Source: a virus
Length of the DNA: 50,293 nt
Direction: 5' to 3' (one strand)
IMG/VR virus record: IMGVR_UViG_3300047409_000283
Span: 1 to 50,293 of that record
Shown: positions 34,592 to 41,423 of the stretch, one piece after another
Numbering within the stretch: position 1 is the stretch's first letter
Layout: every line of letters starts with the position of its first letter
Translations under genes and position numbers: made by a program
Notes under the pieces: generated by a model
Database searches by the model: none
Told to the model about the DNA's origin: nothing
The model's input: the letters and a program-made list of their open reading frames with translations, nothing else

Positions 34592-35527
34592 TTACTTCTT
34601 CTGAAGCGACTTAGCGTCGCGCAGAACTGTTTCGATGTTGGGTACGAGAATTTTGTCGACACCCAACGCGGTTGCGGCCTGAACGAACTTACCGTCTGGA
34701 TCACAAAAAATTTTTGGTATCTTTCCCGACTCGCGCGTCAAACGCCAGACTTCGTTGAAATACACCAACAAAGTGTGGTAACGACGCGGGAACACCTCGA
34801 TCTTCCCGGTGTAAATGGGATTCTCCTGAGTGGAGCGCTCGTCTTGTTCCATCGCTTCGTGGAGGATGCAGATCACGTTCATTGCTTTTGCGACTGGCTC
34901 GTGGTCTACGACTTTAGGATCGGTATGAGCGAGGTGTCCGACACCGTTGTTGCCTTTGGCGTAAGTAACGGACTTGAAACACGTTTTGCAATGCAGCAAA
35001 GCGCGGCCCTGTAAGATGGCTCCCGTAACCATCTCCATTTCACCGCCCCATGCGTGATACGACTTCGCCACACGATAAGTTCGGCCGCCGATTTGGAAGG
35101 CTTTCGTTATACCACCGTCGCCGGTGCCACCAGAGTACAGCACGAAACGACGTGCGCTGTCGCTGATGGTTTGAATGGAATCATACACCAATGTGTCAAC
35201 GCACTTGTCGCCACACGCGGCGAAGCTACCATGTAGATCTTTCAGTAGTGGTGATTTTTCCAACTGGCCCAGAACACCGAGCAGTTCGTTGAATGCAGTG
35301 GGCATTAAGTTGGTGTCGGTTGGGTCGGCGAACGTCAGACCATAGATGTTCTTGGCGTTTGGATGTGAGCGTAGCGCAGCAAGACGCTGATCAAAGTCAA
35401 GGAACAAGATGTTACCCGGTGCTGTCGCAGCGAGGTAGGATTTACCGGCTTTTTTGTCACCAACGAGTAACAGTGCAAGCTCGTCGGTGGGTGATTCGGT
35501 TTGGAGTGTGTGAGGTGTGATTGTCAT
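34592..35527 (-). CDS. Sak4-like RecA-fold ATPase
   Basis: A 311-residue protein with a P-loop VGDKKAGKSYLA (residues 22-33), FLDFDQRL as a following conserved strand, TLVYDSIQTISDS as Walker B region and a late NEVWRLTRESGK strand. It matches the AAA_24/Sak4 group of phage single-strand annealing proteins, which act with a phage SSB in recombination-dependent replication. A Cys-containing insertion (CGDKC and LLHCKTCFKS) is unusual and could bind zinc. It overlaps the upstream C2H2 gene by 4 nt. Confidence 0.8.
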   Translation of the reverse strand: MTITPHTLQTESPTDELALLLVGDKKAGKSYLAATAPGNILFLDFDQRLAALRSHPNAKNIYGLTFADPTDTNLMPTAFNELLGVLGQLEKSPLLKDLHGSFAACGDKCVDTLVYDSIQTISDSARRFVLYSGGTGDGGITKAFQIGGRTYRVAKSYHAWGGEMEMVTGAILQGRALLHCKTCFKSVTYAKGNNGVGHLAHTDPKVVDHEPVAKAMNVICILHEAMEQDERSTQENPIYTGKIEVFPRRYHTLLVYFNEVWRLTRESGKIPKIFCDPDGKFVQAATALGVDKILVPNIETVLRDAKSLQKK

Positions 35528-35766
35528 TGGATGCGCCCCATAAGCATTTGGATGACATCAACCGAGGTACTCATGAGTCGATCCAATCTTCGTTGGAGAT
35601 CATGAATATGCTGTGCTTGTGAATACTCTTGAGGTTGTACTTGATTGAGGATTCCGTAATGTTCTTTCTGTCGATGCTCATCAAGTGATTTCAGAGTGGA
35701 ACATTTCTTACCACAATCGAGACACGTTCTTGACTTCCATGCTTTGTTAATCTTTGGTTTTCTCAT
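35524..35766 (-). CDS. Small C2H2 zinc-finger protein
   Basis: An 80-residue protein with a near-classical finger at residues 14-37: CLDCGKKCSTLKSLDEH followed by RQKEH, that is C-x2-C-x12-H-x4-H. The rest is helical (QAQHIHDLQRRLDRLMST). C2H2 fingers are uncommon in bacteria but are found in Ros/MucR regulators and some phage proteins. It directly precedes the Sak4-like gene, with which it overlaps. It could bind DNA at recombination sites or act as a regulator. Confidence 0.78.
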   Translation of the reverse strand: MRKPKINKAWKSRTCLDCGKKCSTLKSLDEHRQKEHYGILNQVQPQEYSQAQHIHDLQRRLDRLMSTSVDVIQMLMGRIQ

Positions 35767-35779
35767 GGTTTGACTTTCC

Positions 35780-35938
35780 TTATAAGTCCTTATGAGTTGA
35801 TTTTTCTATTTGTGATTCCTGTAAAAAGTTACGTAAGAATGTACACACCGGACACGAACATCCACCTTGACCATCTGGATCAAAACCACCGTGTTCCATT
35901 GAAAACTCAAGATGATCACAAAGCTCGTCAAAAGACAT
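35780..35938 (-). CDS. Small Cys-motif protein (52 aa)
   Basis: A short gene between the Cas4-like nuclease and the C2H2 gene, with ribosome-binding site TAGAGGA. The product MSFDELCDHLEFSMEHGGFD is followed by PDGQGGCSCPVCTFLRN, which gives a CxCxxC cluster plus an upstream Cys and His. It may bind zinc or an Fe-S cluster. Its start overlaps the nuclease stop region closely, implying coupled translation. No family is recognised. Confidence 0.66.
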   Translation of the reverse strand: MSFDELCDHLEFSMEHGGFDPDGQGGCSCPVCTFLRNFLQESQIEKSTHKDL

Positions 35939-35939
35939 G

Positions 35940-36977
35940 TTAGTCCTCTACATCGTACGGTATCCACGGTGCAATCTTAACGAAGTCACTACGCAGTGTC
36001 GCCTCGCGCACGTTGGGTGGCACTGAGCACGCTCGACGGAACATACAGCCATGATAAAACTGGTGGCAAGCCGACTCGCGCGGCGGAAAGTAGTTGCGTT
36101 CAATGCTCTCGCGTAAGCGACGGCATTTCTCCATCACGCTGCGACGCCATTCCTCGATCTCAGCGTCGCTGTAGTTAGGGTACACTGGTAGAAAGCGCGG
36201 GGCGCGGACACCGCTGCGTGGTTTGTCAGTAGGACGGAAACGCGCGCACACCATGATGATGCACTTCGTAGGCGCCTTCGGCCCGATGTGCATCTCAGAT
36301 GACTCTAGGTTTTGTGCCATCATTTGAATCATCTTGCTAACAGCAAAGATGTAACCCGCTGTCTGCGGATGTGGTTTGTATTGCACCGACGCGTTGCTTG
36401 GCACTGCATCTTTCGTCTTGAAGTCCAGTGGCATCACCATGTTCTGAGAACGATCTAGTATGACTAAGTCTGGTTTACCGCCGTAATACACGACGACTTT
36501 GTCGTCTTCACCCAACGGTAGTTCGTCTTTCCAGCCGAATCCTAGCTCCGCGCCGATGATCTGCCACTGCGTGAAGTGCTGCTGGCCGAATGCCTGTAAG
36601 TATTCAAGAGCCATTAAACGACCGCCATCCAAGCCACCAAACTTGTCAAATACTTCTGCGTCGCTGTTTTTGTAGTCCTCCATCTTGTGTTCTAACCACG
36701 CTTCAGTGGCGAATTTGTACATCAGATGATCAGTGGGCAGGACACCGTGCGACATGTCACTGTAGAATAGTTCCATCACGGATGACCACCACGAGCCGAG
36801 GGCGATCTTGATGTTTAACGTTTTACTGCCGTACACAAGACCCGCAGGGTCGCCCATGTGACGGAACTCGAAGTAACGGTCACATGTGTTGTGGTCGTTA
36901 ATGGTGTGATGGTCGACACGAAAGCGGTAGCGACCATCTGGTAAAATCTCGTAGAATTGATGTGGTTGTATTGTCAT
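35940..36977 (-). CDS. Cas4/RecB-like PD-(D/E)xK nuclease with Fe-S-type Cys
   Basis: I chose ATG 36977, which overlaps the stop of the preceding mini-gene; a GTG at 36983 is possible. The 345-residue protein has GGKPDLVILDR and VMPLDFKTKD, the D...(D/E)xK core, with a preceding Glu/Gly-rich helix. Cys near the N-terminus (NTCDRYFEF) and three near the C-terminus (ACHQFYHGCMFRRAC) match the four-Cys layout of Cas4/AddB-type Fe-S nucleases. It probably trims DNA ends in recombination or replication, given its neighbours Sak4 and SSB. No CRISPR array or other cas gene is present. Confidence 0.83.
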   Translation of the reverse strand: MTIQPHQFYEILPDGRYRFRVDHHTINDHNTCDRYFEFRHMGDPAGLVYGSKTLNIKIALGSWWSSVMELFYSDMSHGVLPTDHLMYKFATEAWLEHKMEDYKNSDAEVFDKFGGLDGGRLMALEYLQAFGQQHFTQWQIIGAELGFGWKDELPLGEDDKVVVYYGGKPDLVILDRSQNMVMPLDFKTKDAVPSNASVQYKPHPQTAGYIFAVSKMIQMMAQNLESSEMHIGPKAPTKCIIMVCARFRPTDKPRSGVRAPRFLPVYPNYSDAEIEEWRRSVMEKCRRLRESIERNYFPPRESACHQFYHGCMFRRACSVPPNVREATLRSDFVKIAPWIPYDVED

Positions 36978-37027
36978 AAGCACCCGTTCAGCACGAGCAT
37001 CCCCGCCAGCAGTAAAAGAGATTTCAT
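36974..37027 (-). CDS. Very short lipoprotein-like peptide (17 aa)
   Basis: This frame encodes MKSLLLLAGMLVLNGCL: a positively charged start, a hydrophobic core and an LNGC lipobox with Cys as the next-to-last residue. GGAG lies 7 nt upstream. Its ATG overlaps the stop of the preceding gene (ATGA) and its stop overlaps the nuclease ATG (ATGA), which is the arrangement of a coupled real gene. Alternatives are a leader peptide that only couples translation of the nuclease, or chance. Very small size limits confidence. Confidence 0.42.
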   Translation of the reverse strand: MKSLLLLAGMLVLNGCL

Positions 37028-37293
37028 TTCGGCTCCAGTCTTACATTTGGCACATTCTCGCGCTCTTTTAGTAGGTCGCGGATTTCTCCTAAGCGCACAG
37101 CTATAACCAACAGGGGAACCCATACAATTGACAGCCAAAGGATTAATATTCCAAGGATTCCGTCATTCATCTCGCCTCCCCCAGCGCAGCGGTTTTCATC
37201 GAGACCTCCCGGCCTCACGCTTGCGAATCTCCTCCAGAAGATTTGCATGATGCGTTCAAGCACTCGTCCATTGTTCGTGTTCGGCGTTTCCAT
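37024..37293 (-). CDS. Small membrane protein with a strong internal start
   Basis: The full frame from ATG 37293 (ribosome-binding site GGAGGG) encodes 89 residues, but a second ATG at 37170 has its own GGGGGAGG site and gives a 48-residue product, MNDGILGILILWLSIVWVPL, followed by LVIAVRLGEIRDLLKERE. That short form has one membrane helix and a charged cytoplasmic tail, like small holins or phage inner-membrane proteins. The upstream 41 residues look less protein-like in this frame, and a -1 frame there reads HHANLLEEIRKREAGRSR, so a frameshift is possible. The function of either form is unknown. Confidence 0.62.
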   Translation of the reverse strand: METPNTNNGRVLERIMQIFWRRFASVRPGGLDENRCAGGGEMNDGILGILILWLSIVWVPLLVIAVRLGEIRDLLKERENVPNVRLEPK

Positions 37294-37556
37294 TAAGGCT
37301 TCCCTCCTGCCAGCACGCCGCTAGGGGCATTCACTTCGTCAAGAATGATATTGTCGTACTTTTCGTGCGGGTAATCTTTGAGAAGGGATTCTTTGCAGTC
37401 GGCGGAGCACCAACCTTCATCTGTCAGAATCATGTGCTCACCAGTCAACAGGTAGAGATCATGGAACCACTCACGATCCGGTGCATCTTCCGAAAAATAA
37501 TCGGCAGCACGGGTCAGTAAGTCCATTGCTTTTGTCAGCCTCCCATCGTTATCCAT
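37293..37556 (-). CDS. Small acidic protein, function unknown
   Basis: An 87-residue protein with GGAGGAAACA upstream of ATG. It is acidic and helical at the start (RLTKAMDLLTRAADYFSED) and has a WCSADCKESLL segment with two Cys and an unpaired fold. The stop overlaps the start of the next gene (TAATG). No family is recognised. It belongs to a run of small early genes with tight overlaps. Confidence 0.66.
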   Translation of the reverse strand: MDNDGRLTKAMDLLTRAADYFSEDAPDREWFHDLYLLTGEHMILTDEGWCSADCKESLLKDYPHEKYDNIILDEVNAPSGVLAGGKP

Positions 37557-37580
37557 TGTTTCCTCCTGCCAGCACGCTTT

Positions 37581-37715
37581 TCATCGTAAGTGCTCATAAA
37601 GGTAAGGCTGGCATATCTTACAAATCAGCGGATTCCATCCTTCGCAGAAATGCACGGCTCGCTTTTCGCGGTGCCACAATAAACAAGCCCAAGCCAACCA
37701 GATTTCCCTAAACAT
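37581..37715 (-). CDS. Small Cys/His protein (44 aa)
   Basis: A short gene starting inside the last 8 nt of the preceding gene. The product MFREIWLAWACLLWHREKRA is followed by VHFCEGWNPLICKICQPYLY; Cys, His and a CxxC pair could form a metal site. It is Trp-rich and compact. It fills what would otherwise be a 150-nt gap in a tightly packed operon. No family is recognised, and a chance frame is possible. Confidence 0.55.
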   Translation of the reverse strand: MFREIWLAWACLLWHREKRAVHFCEGWNPLICKICQPYLYEHLR

Positions 37716-38451
37716 GCAACACACCCTTTAGCCCTGTTGTCGTTTCGTACTCAGCTACCATGTCAAGAACCTTTTGAAGGCTAGCCTTACTGCCAGATTT
37801 GCGATGCGCTAGCAGAGCTACAATCAATTTATCCGCCGAGGCAATTACCTTATTGGCATCTATCAGCAACTTCTTTAGTCGTTCTGTTTCTTCTCGCAAC
37901 TGCCGCGTCTCGGACTCGGCCTTACGTAACAGATAATTCTTGCGCTGGAGTTCATCGAAGTTCCCACGCCCATTCTCCAAGTCGGCTAATAGTTGAGCGG
38001 CCTGCTCCTCCAGGGCGGTGCGGATCGCACGTTCAAGCCACTTTCCGTTTCCAAGTTGATTGCAAACGGTGTCCATTCCATGATGGAACGCATCGAGCGC
38101 AGGATTTTCGTGGTGACCGCCGTTATAAGTCGCATGAATATACTCCCGCAACTTTTCAACTTGCTGAGCCACGTCCGGCCCGGTCACGGGAGCCGCCGCT
38201 TCAACTTTCCCATCCCACAATTCGGCCTTGAATTTCTGCGGACATGCCTCGCACTTGTACCAGAACTGACCGCCGACCAGTTGCTTCTTTAACTGTTTAT
38301 GAGCACACGGCACTGTCACGGGAGAGGCGGGGACGGCAGCCACGAGATCGCCTTTCCAACTTCTAAGCCCATGGCCTGTGTATGGAACGCCGCAAATCGT
38401 ACATGATGCTCGGTCAACTCCGTGATAACTATGTCCGAGTTCCTGCGTCAT
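37708..38451 (-). CDS. Zinc-binding coiled-coil protein
   Basis: A 247-residue protein. The N-terminal 75 residues contain SCTICGVPYTGH, CAHKQLKKQL and YKCEACPQKF, giving Cys/His clusters for up to two zinc sites. Residues of about 150-225 form a coiled coil (FDELQRKNYLLRKAESETRQ, LREETERLKKLLIDANKV). It could be a scaffold-like or DNA-associated early protein. No family is recognised. The codon use resembles that of the neighbouring small early genes. Confidence 0.72.
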   Translation of the reverse strand: MTQELGHSYHGVDRASCTICGVPYTGHGLRSWKGDLVAAVPASPVTVPCAHKQLKKQLVGGQFWYKCEACPQKFKAELWDGKVEAAAPVTGPDVAQQVEKLREYIHATYNGGHHENPALDAFHHGMDTVCNQLGNGKWLERAIRTALEEQAAQLLADLENGRGNFDELQRKNYLLRKAESETRQLREETERLKKLLIDANKVIASADKLIVALLAHRKSGSKASLQKVLDMVAEYETTTGLKGVLHV

Positions 38452-38486
38452 TCTTGCCTTCCTTTCAGCCGCGCTGCGCTGACGCG

Positions 38487-39227
38487 CTATGCTTTCGGTG
38501 TTGCTTTCAGTTTCTGTAACGCTTCTAGCATCTTCAGCATCTCCGCGAGGCGCGTCGCCGATGCTGTCTTTGTGACTTGTTTTCCGGTAGCTGGGTCTAA
38601 CGACACAGTACGCACCGGATACTTCGTCTTGTCGGAGCGTAGCCGGCGGCGTTCTTGGTCTTTGCGCTCTTCGAGTTCCAGTTGACCTGACCCCAATCTG
38701 ATGCGACGGTAGTCCAGTGCGCGTTCGGCGTCGTGGACGGCGTGTTTGTAGTCGTCAACAAACGTTTCCAGTTCCGTGCGTGACATCTCGCACAGTGATT
38801 TGGCGGTGGTCTTACCATCGGGTATCCAACGTAGTAAATTGTAACCGTTTGACGGTGTGATTTGACGTCCGGTGTGCGCGATGCCGTCGTCGTCGATTGA
38901 GATATGATCACTGATCTTCATGTCAACGTTCTGCATACACGTCGTACAGTAGTTGGCGTCCAGCACAGACCAACAGAATTGACAAATGAGTTTCTTACAC
39001 GACCGACACCAACGACGTGTATGAGTATCGCTCAGAGCGTGGTCGCACAGCTCAGCGACAAAATTTGGTGGTAGGATGGCGTCGCCGGCGGGTGTCTTAG
39101 TCGCTGCACTTGATTGTTGTGACGGTGGTGCTGGTGGTACTGATGGGATGGATTTGGACTCAGCCTCAGCGATAAGCTGTTCTAACTCAGACGGAGCTTG
39201 CTCCGGTGTTGGGATCTCGTCGGGCAT
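38487..39227 (-). CDS. B-box-like zinc protein
   Basis: A 246-residue protein with AAAGGAG upstream. After a Pro/Glu/Ser-rich N-terminus, residues of about 60-100 contain ELCDHALSDTHTRRWC, RSCKKLICQFCWSVLD and NYCTTCMQ: at least seven Cys and two His spaced like a B-box zinc finger. The C-terminal part is a charged helix (GQLELEERKDQERRRLRSDK) with a long Lys/Leu helix at the end. B-box folds mediate protein contacts. Dyad copy 5 lies just upstream. Confidence 0.74.
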   Translation of the reverse strand: MPDEIPTPEQAPSELEQLIAEAESKSIPSVPPAPPSQQSSAATKTPAGDAILPPNFVAELCDHALSDTHTRRWCRSCKKLICQFCWSVLDANYCTTCMQNVDMKISDHISIDDDGIAHTGRQITPSNGYNLLRWIPDGKTTAKSLCEMSRTELETFVDDYKHAVHDAERALDYRRIRLGSGQLELEERKDQERRRLRSDKTKYPVRTVSLDPATGKQVTKTASATRLAEMLKMLEALQKLKATPKA

Positions 39228-39242
39228 ACGAGAGGTACTCCT

Positions 39243-39446
39243 TTATTTAGTGTTGCTTACAACAACATTACGAGGAAAACCTGGGACGTGAGTGGACGTA
39301 ACAACGATTACTTGTCCGTCTAACCACATCTCGATCAACCGGGCGACTATCTTACTACGTGATCCATGTCGAGGCAACGCCCTACTGAACCTAGTGTGTA
39401 AGGCACGTGACATGCTGTAGGACGAGGTCGCTTGCTTCGTTGCCAT
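39243..39446 (-). CDS. Ribbon-helix-helix-like transcription regulator
   Basis: A 67-residue protein, the usual size for CopG/Arc-type regulators. A basic strand region (MSRALHTRFSRALPRHG) is followed by SRSKIVARLIEMWLDGQ, the S/T-R-S-x-hydrophobic helix pattern of the ribbon-helix-helix fold, and a beta-rich end. It is transcribed from a promoter 7 nt upstream of its ATG (see 39446-39481), so its mRNA is probably leaderless. An 11-bp inverted repeat abuts the -35 box, a likely operator. It is the clearest small regulator in the window and a candidate binder of the dispersed dyads. Confidence 0.75.
   Translation of the reverse strand: MATKQATSSYSMSRALHTRFSRALPRHGSRSKIVARLIEMWLDGQVIVVTSTHVPGFPRNVVVSNTK
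39250..39268. promoter_or_regulatory. Dispersed dyad copy 5 (GTGTTG-N7-CAACAT)
   Basis: A copy with spacer CTTACAA, left flank TTTA and one half-site change. It overlaps the last codons of the ribbon-helix-helix gene and lies about 23 nt before the start of the B-box-like gene. Binding here could block transcription into the downstream early genes. Confidence 0.7.
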
Positions 39447-39452
39447 GTCAAA

Positions 39453-39481
39453 AGTGTAGCAAGCAATTGCTAAGGTTGCAA
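39453..39481 (-). promoter_or_regulatory. Sigma-70-like promoter for leaderless regulator mRNA
   Basis: On the minus strand, TTGCAA (39476-39481), a 17-bp spacer and TACACT (39453-39458) form a -35/-10 pair. The ATG of the regulator starts 7 nt beyond the -10 box, at the expected transcription start, and there is no ribosome-binding site. This is the arrangement of lambda PRM and other leaderless messages. Confidence 0.7.
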
Positions 39482-39482
39482 G

Positions 39483-39517
39483 CCCTGTAAGTGGTTTGTT
39501 TTGTTACACTTACAGGG
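39483..39517. promoter_or_regulatory. Perfect 11-bp inverted repeat, probable operator
   Basis: CCCTGTAAGTG (39483-39493) and CACTTACAGGG (39507-39517) flank a 13-base T-rich spacer. The left arm begins 1 base from the -35 box of the regulator promoter, so a protein bound here would contact or block polymerase. A terminator for the upstream gene is the alternative, but no T-run follows on the minus strand. Confidence 0.65.
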
Positions 39518-39549
39518 TTTTCCACAGACGTACCAAGGTGGTAAACACC

Positions 39550-39822
39550 TCAGAATTGACCGCCGTTCGATGGGTCTTTCGAGGCTGCTTCGATTGGATC
39601 GACGCCAGTAAGAACAGTTGGGTCAAAACGCAGTTCTTCTGGGTTGACATCGGTTACGATGACCCAAACTTTGCTGCCAAGCGGCAATTGGCCACCGACG
39701 TAAATGGTCTCGTCGCTGTACTTGGCTGTCTTGAACGTGACGCTGGACTTGACGTCATAACCACTGACGCTCACGTCCGATTTCATGTTGATGTTTACGA
39801 CGCCTTCGTAGATGTGTCTCAT
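39550..39822 (-). CDS. Small beta-rich protein after FtsK gene
   Basis: The ATG at 39822 has AAAGGAC upstream; the longer frame overlaps the FtsK gene. The 90-residue product is beta-rich (YEGVVNINMKSDVSVSGYDV, KVWVIVTDVNPEEL) and may be a small barrel. Its start overlaps the FtsK stop (ATGA). It is coexpressed with the FtsK motor but has no recognised family. Confidence 0.7.
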   Translation of the reverse strand: MRHIYEGVVNINMKSDVSVSGYDVKSSVTFKTAKYSDETIYVGGQLPLGSKVWVIVTDVNPEELRFDPTVLTGVDPIEAASKDPSNGGQF

Positions 39823-40970
39823 TGTATTGTAGTGTCCTTTCGAGTGGATTGCGACTGAGTCGCTGTGAAAGTCTGCTGTTGTTGCTGTGCAAATGCTATG
39901 CACTGCGTGATGTCGTCGTTCGACGCGTAACACGAGTGCAAGCGTCGGGATGCCGGGTGATTCGGACTGACGTAGTAACAGTCGCCCTTCGATAGCAAGT
40001 GCTCTGCACCTCCGTGGCCTAAGACAGTACGTGAATCCACTTCCGACGGCAACCGGAAGCTCAACCGCGCGGTGAAGTTAGACTTGATCGTACCAGCGAT
40101 GACGTCCACCGAAGGTCGCTGGGTGGCTGCTATGACGTGTATTCCCGCTGCACGTGAGCGCTGTGCGATTAGCTGTAGCCTGCCTTCGGCTAGTTTTGCT
40201 ATGCCTTTGTCAGCGGCTTTACCAACGAAGTCGGCTAGTTCATCTATCACCAGCACGATGTATGGCAGACGCTTGTGTGAGAACAGTTCGTTGTACTGTC
40301 CGACGTTCTGTTGCTTTGCAGCGGCAAGCAGTTTCAAACGACGTTCCGTTTCGGCGTTCAGCGCGTCCATGTACTCGACAGTTTGCAGCGTCATAGTAGT
40401 GCGCGGTCGCCACAGATGTGGGTCGGCGTCAAACACACCGAATTCAACCTGCTTGGTGTCACTGAGTACCAATTGGACTTCGTCTGGTTTCTTCCAGTAC
40501 GCTAACGCGGCGATCAGACTGCGTAGTAAGACAGTCTTACCACCGCCTGTACTCCCAGCGATGAGTAGGTGTGGTAACTCTGTCAAGTCTTCCCTGAATG
40601 TCTTGCCCTGTGAGTCCACGCCCAGTGCCAGTGGCACTTTCATCCGATCCACCCCGGGTTCCGTCCCGATATGATCTCGCCACAACGGAATGGTACGCAC
40701 TGCGTTGGGTATCGAAATGCCAACGACAGCTTCACCGGGGAGTCGTCTGATTGTGACGTCTTCCACTGCAAGTGCCATCGCGATGTCAGCTGCGAGCGCG
40801 GTGATCTGCGCTACGCGTAAGGAGTTCTTCGGTGCGAATCGATACGTTGTGATCAACGGCCCAACGGTGATGGGTTCCACGAACGTCACTTCGTGGCCTA
40901 GTGACGCCAGTTTCAGCGTCACGGCGGCGATGGTCTTGAACTGTTCAGGTGACACGCTAGTGGGAGTCAT
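39819..40970 (-). CDS. FtsK/SpoIIIE-type DNA translocase without membrane domain
   Basis: A 383-residue protein made of the FtsK alpha and beta motor domains. Residues 10-100 resemble FtsK alpha (GPLITTYRFAPKNSLRVAQI, LAADIAMALAVEDVTIR). The motor has HLLIAGSTGGGKTVLLR (P-loop, 134-150), IVLVIDELADF (Walker B, 238-248), RAAGIHVIAATQRPSVDVI and RLSFRLPSEVDSRTVLG. N-terminal membrane helices and the C-terminal gamma (KOPS-reading) domain are absent. Hexameric FtsK motors pump double-stranded DNA; in a phage this could serve genome segregation, concatemer handling or transfer. A ParB-like protein is also encoded, which makes a partition role worth considering. Confidence 0.86.
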   Translation of the reverse strand: MTPTSVSPEQFKTIAAVTLKLASLGHEVTFVEPITVGPLITTYRFAPKNSLRVAQITALAADIAMALAVEDVTIRRLPGEAVVGISIPNAVRTIPLWRDHIGTEPGVDRMKVPLALGVDSQGKTFREDLTELPHLLIAGSTGGGKTVLLRSLIAALAYWKKPDEVQLVLSDTKQVEFGVFDADPHLWRPRTTMTLQTVEYMDALNAETERRLKLLAAAKQQNVGQYNELFSHKRLPYIVLVIDELADFVGKAADKGIAKLAEGRLQLIAQRSRAAGIHVIAATQRPSVDVIAGTIKSNFTARLSFRLPSEVDSRTVLGHGGAEHLLSKGDCYYVSPNHPASRRLHSCYASNDDITQCIAFAQQQQQTFTATQSQSTRKDTTIQ

Positions 40971-40973
40971 ATT

Positions 40974-41399
40974 CTACTCGAAAACAGCTATACTGTTACG
41001 AACGTTTTGTGTGACGTGAATGTGATGTTTCTTGCCTAGCGAAGTTTTCTTCTTAGAACGTCCTCCCGGTGAACCCAATATGTGAACAGGTTTGGACAAT
41101 TGGTACTCTCCGGGTTCGAATCCCGAGCCCCTGTCAAACGACACGATTTCTTTACGGACGCTTTCTGGTAAGCTGAATCTTACCGCTTTGGTGCCTTTGA
41201 TTAGGTAAGCTGTCTGTTTACCGATAATCATGCCGTCGGCATGGAACATTCTTTGACAAGCAACTGCCATTGCACACTCAGTGTGCTTTTTGCGTTTCGA
41301 GTTGCGAACGTCTGTAGACGTAACTTCGACCCTCAATGGATGTTTCCCGTCAATGACCCTAGTCACCTTAGGAAAGTGTTTTATTATCTGTGAATTCAT
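40974..41399 (-). CDS. Hypothetical basic protein
   Basis: A 141-residue basic protein with AAGGAGATAAAA upstream of its ATG. It has an N-terminal alpha/beta region (HPLRVEVTSTDVRNSKRKK, CAMAVACQRMFHADGMIIG) with conserved-looking Cys and a C-terminal basic tail (SPGGRSKKKTSLGKKHHIHV). The pattern suggests nucleic-acid binding. A tRNA-like T-arm in its DNA is coincidental. It lies between VWA and FtsK genes. No family is recognised. Confidence 0.7.
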   Translation of the reverse strand: MNSQIIKHFPKVTRVIDGKHPLRVEVTSTDVRNSKRKKHTECAMAVACQRMFHADGMIIGKQTAYLIKGTKAVRFSLPESVRKEIVSFDRGSGFEPGEYQLSKPVHILGSPGGRSKKKTSLGKKHHIHVTQNVRNSIAVFE

Positions 41400-41423
41400 T
41401 TGCTTTTTATCTCCTTGTTGTTA

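Noticed and set aside
35940-36977. Cas4-like gene as evidence for a CRISPR system
   Set aside because: No repeat-spacer array, cas1 or cas2 was seen; Cas4-like nucleases are common in phage replication modules.
39519-39527. TTTTCCACA resembling a DnaA box
   Set aside because: Single copy beside the operator repeat; no cluster, so no support for an origin.
40072-40674. 200-residue plus-strand open frame
   Set aside because: It is antisense to the FtsK motor gene, which has complete conserved motifs; the plus frame is Ser/Arg-rich with no motif.
41110-41126. tRNA T-arm-like sequence CGGGTTCGAATCCCG on the plus strand
   Set aside because: It reads as codons for SGFEPG in the minus-strand gene at 40974, the T-stem has a mismatch at the closing pair, and no acceptor, D or anticodon arms could be fitted around it.
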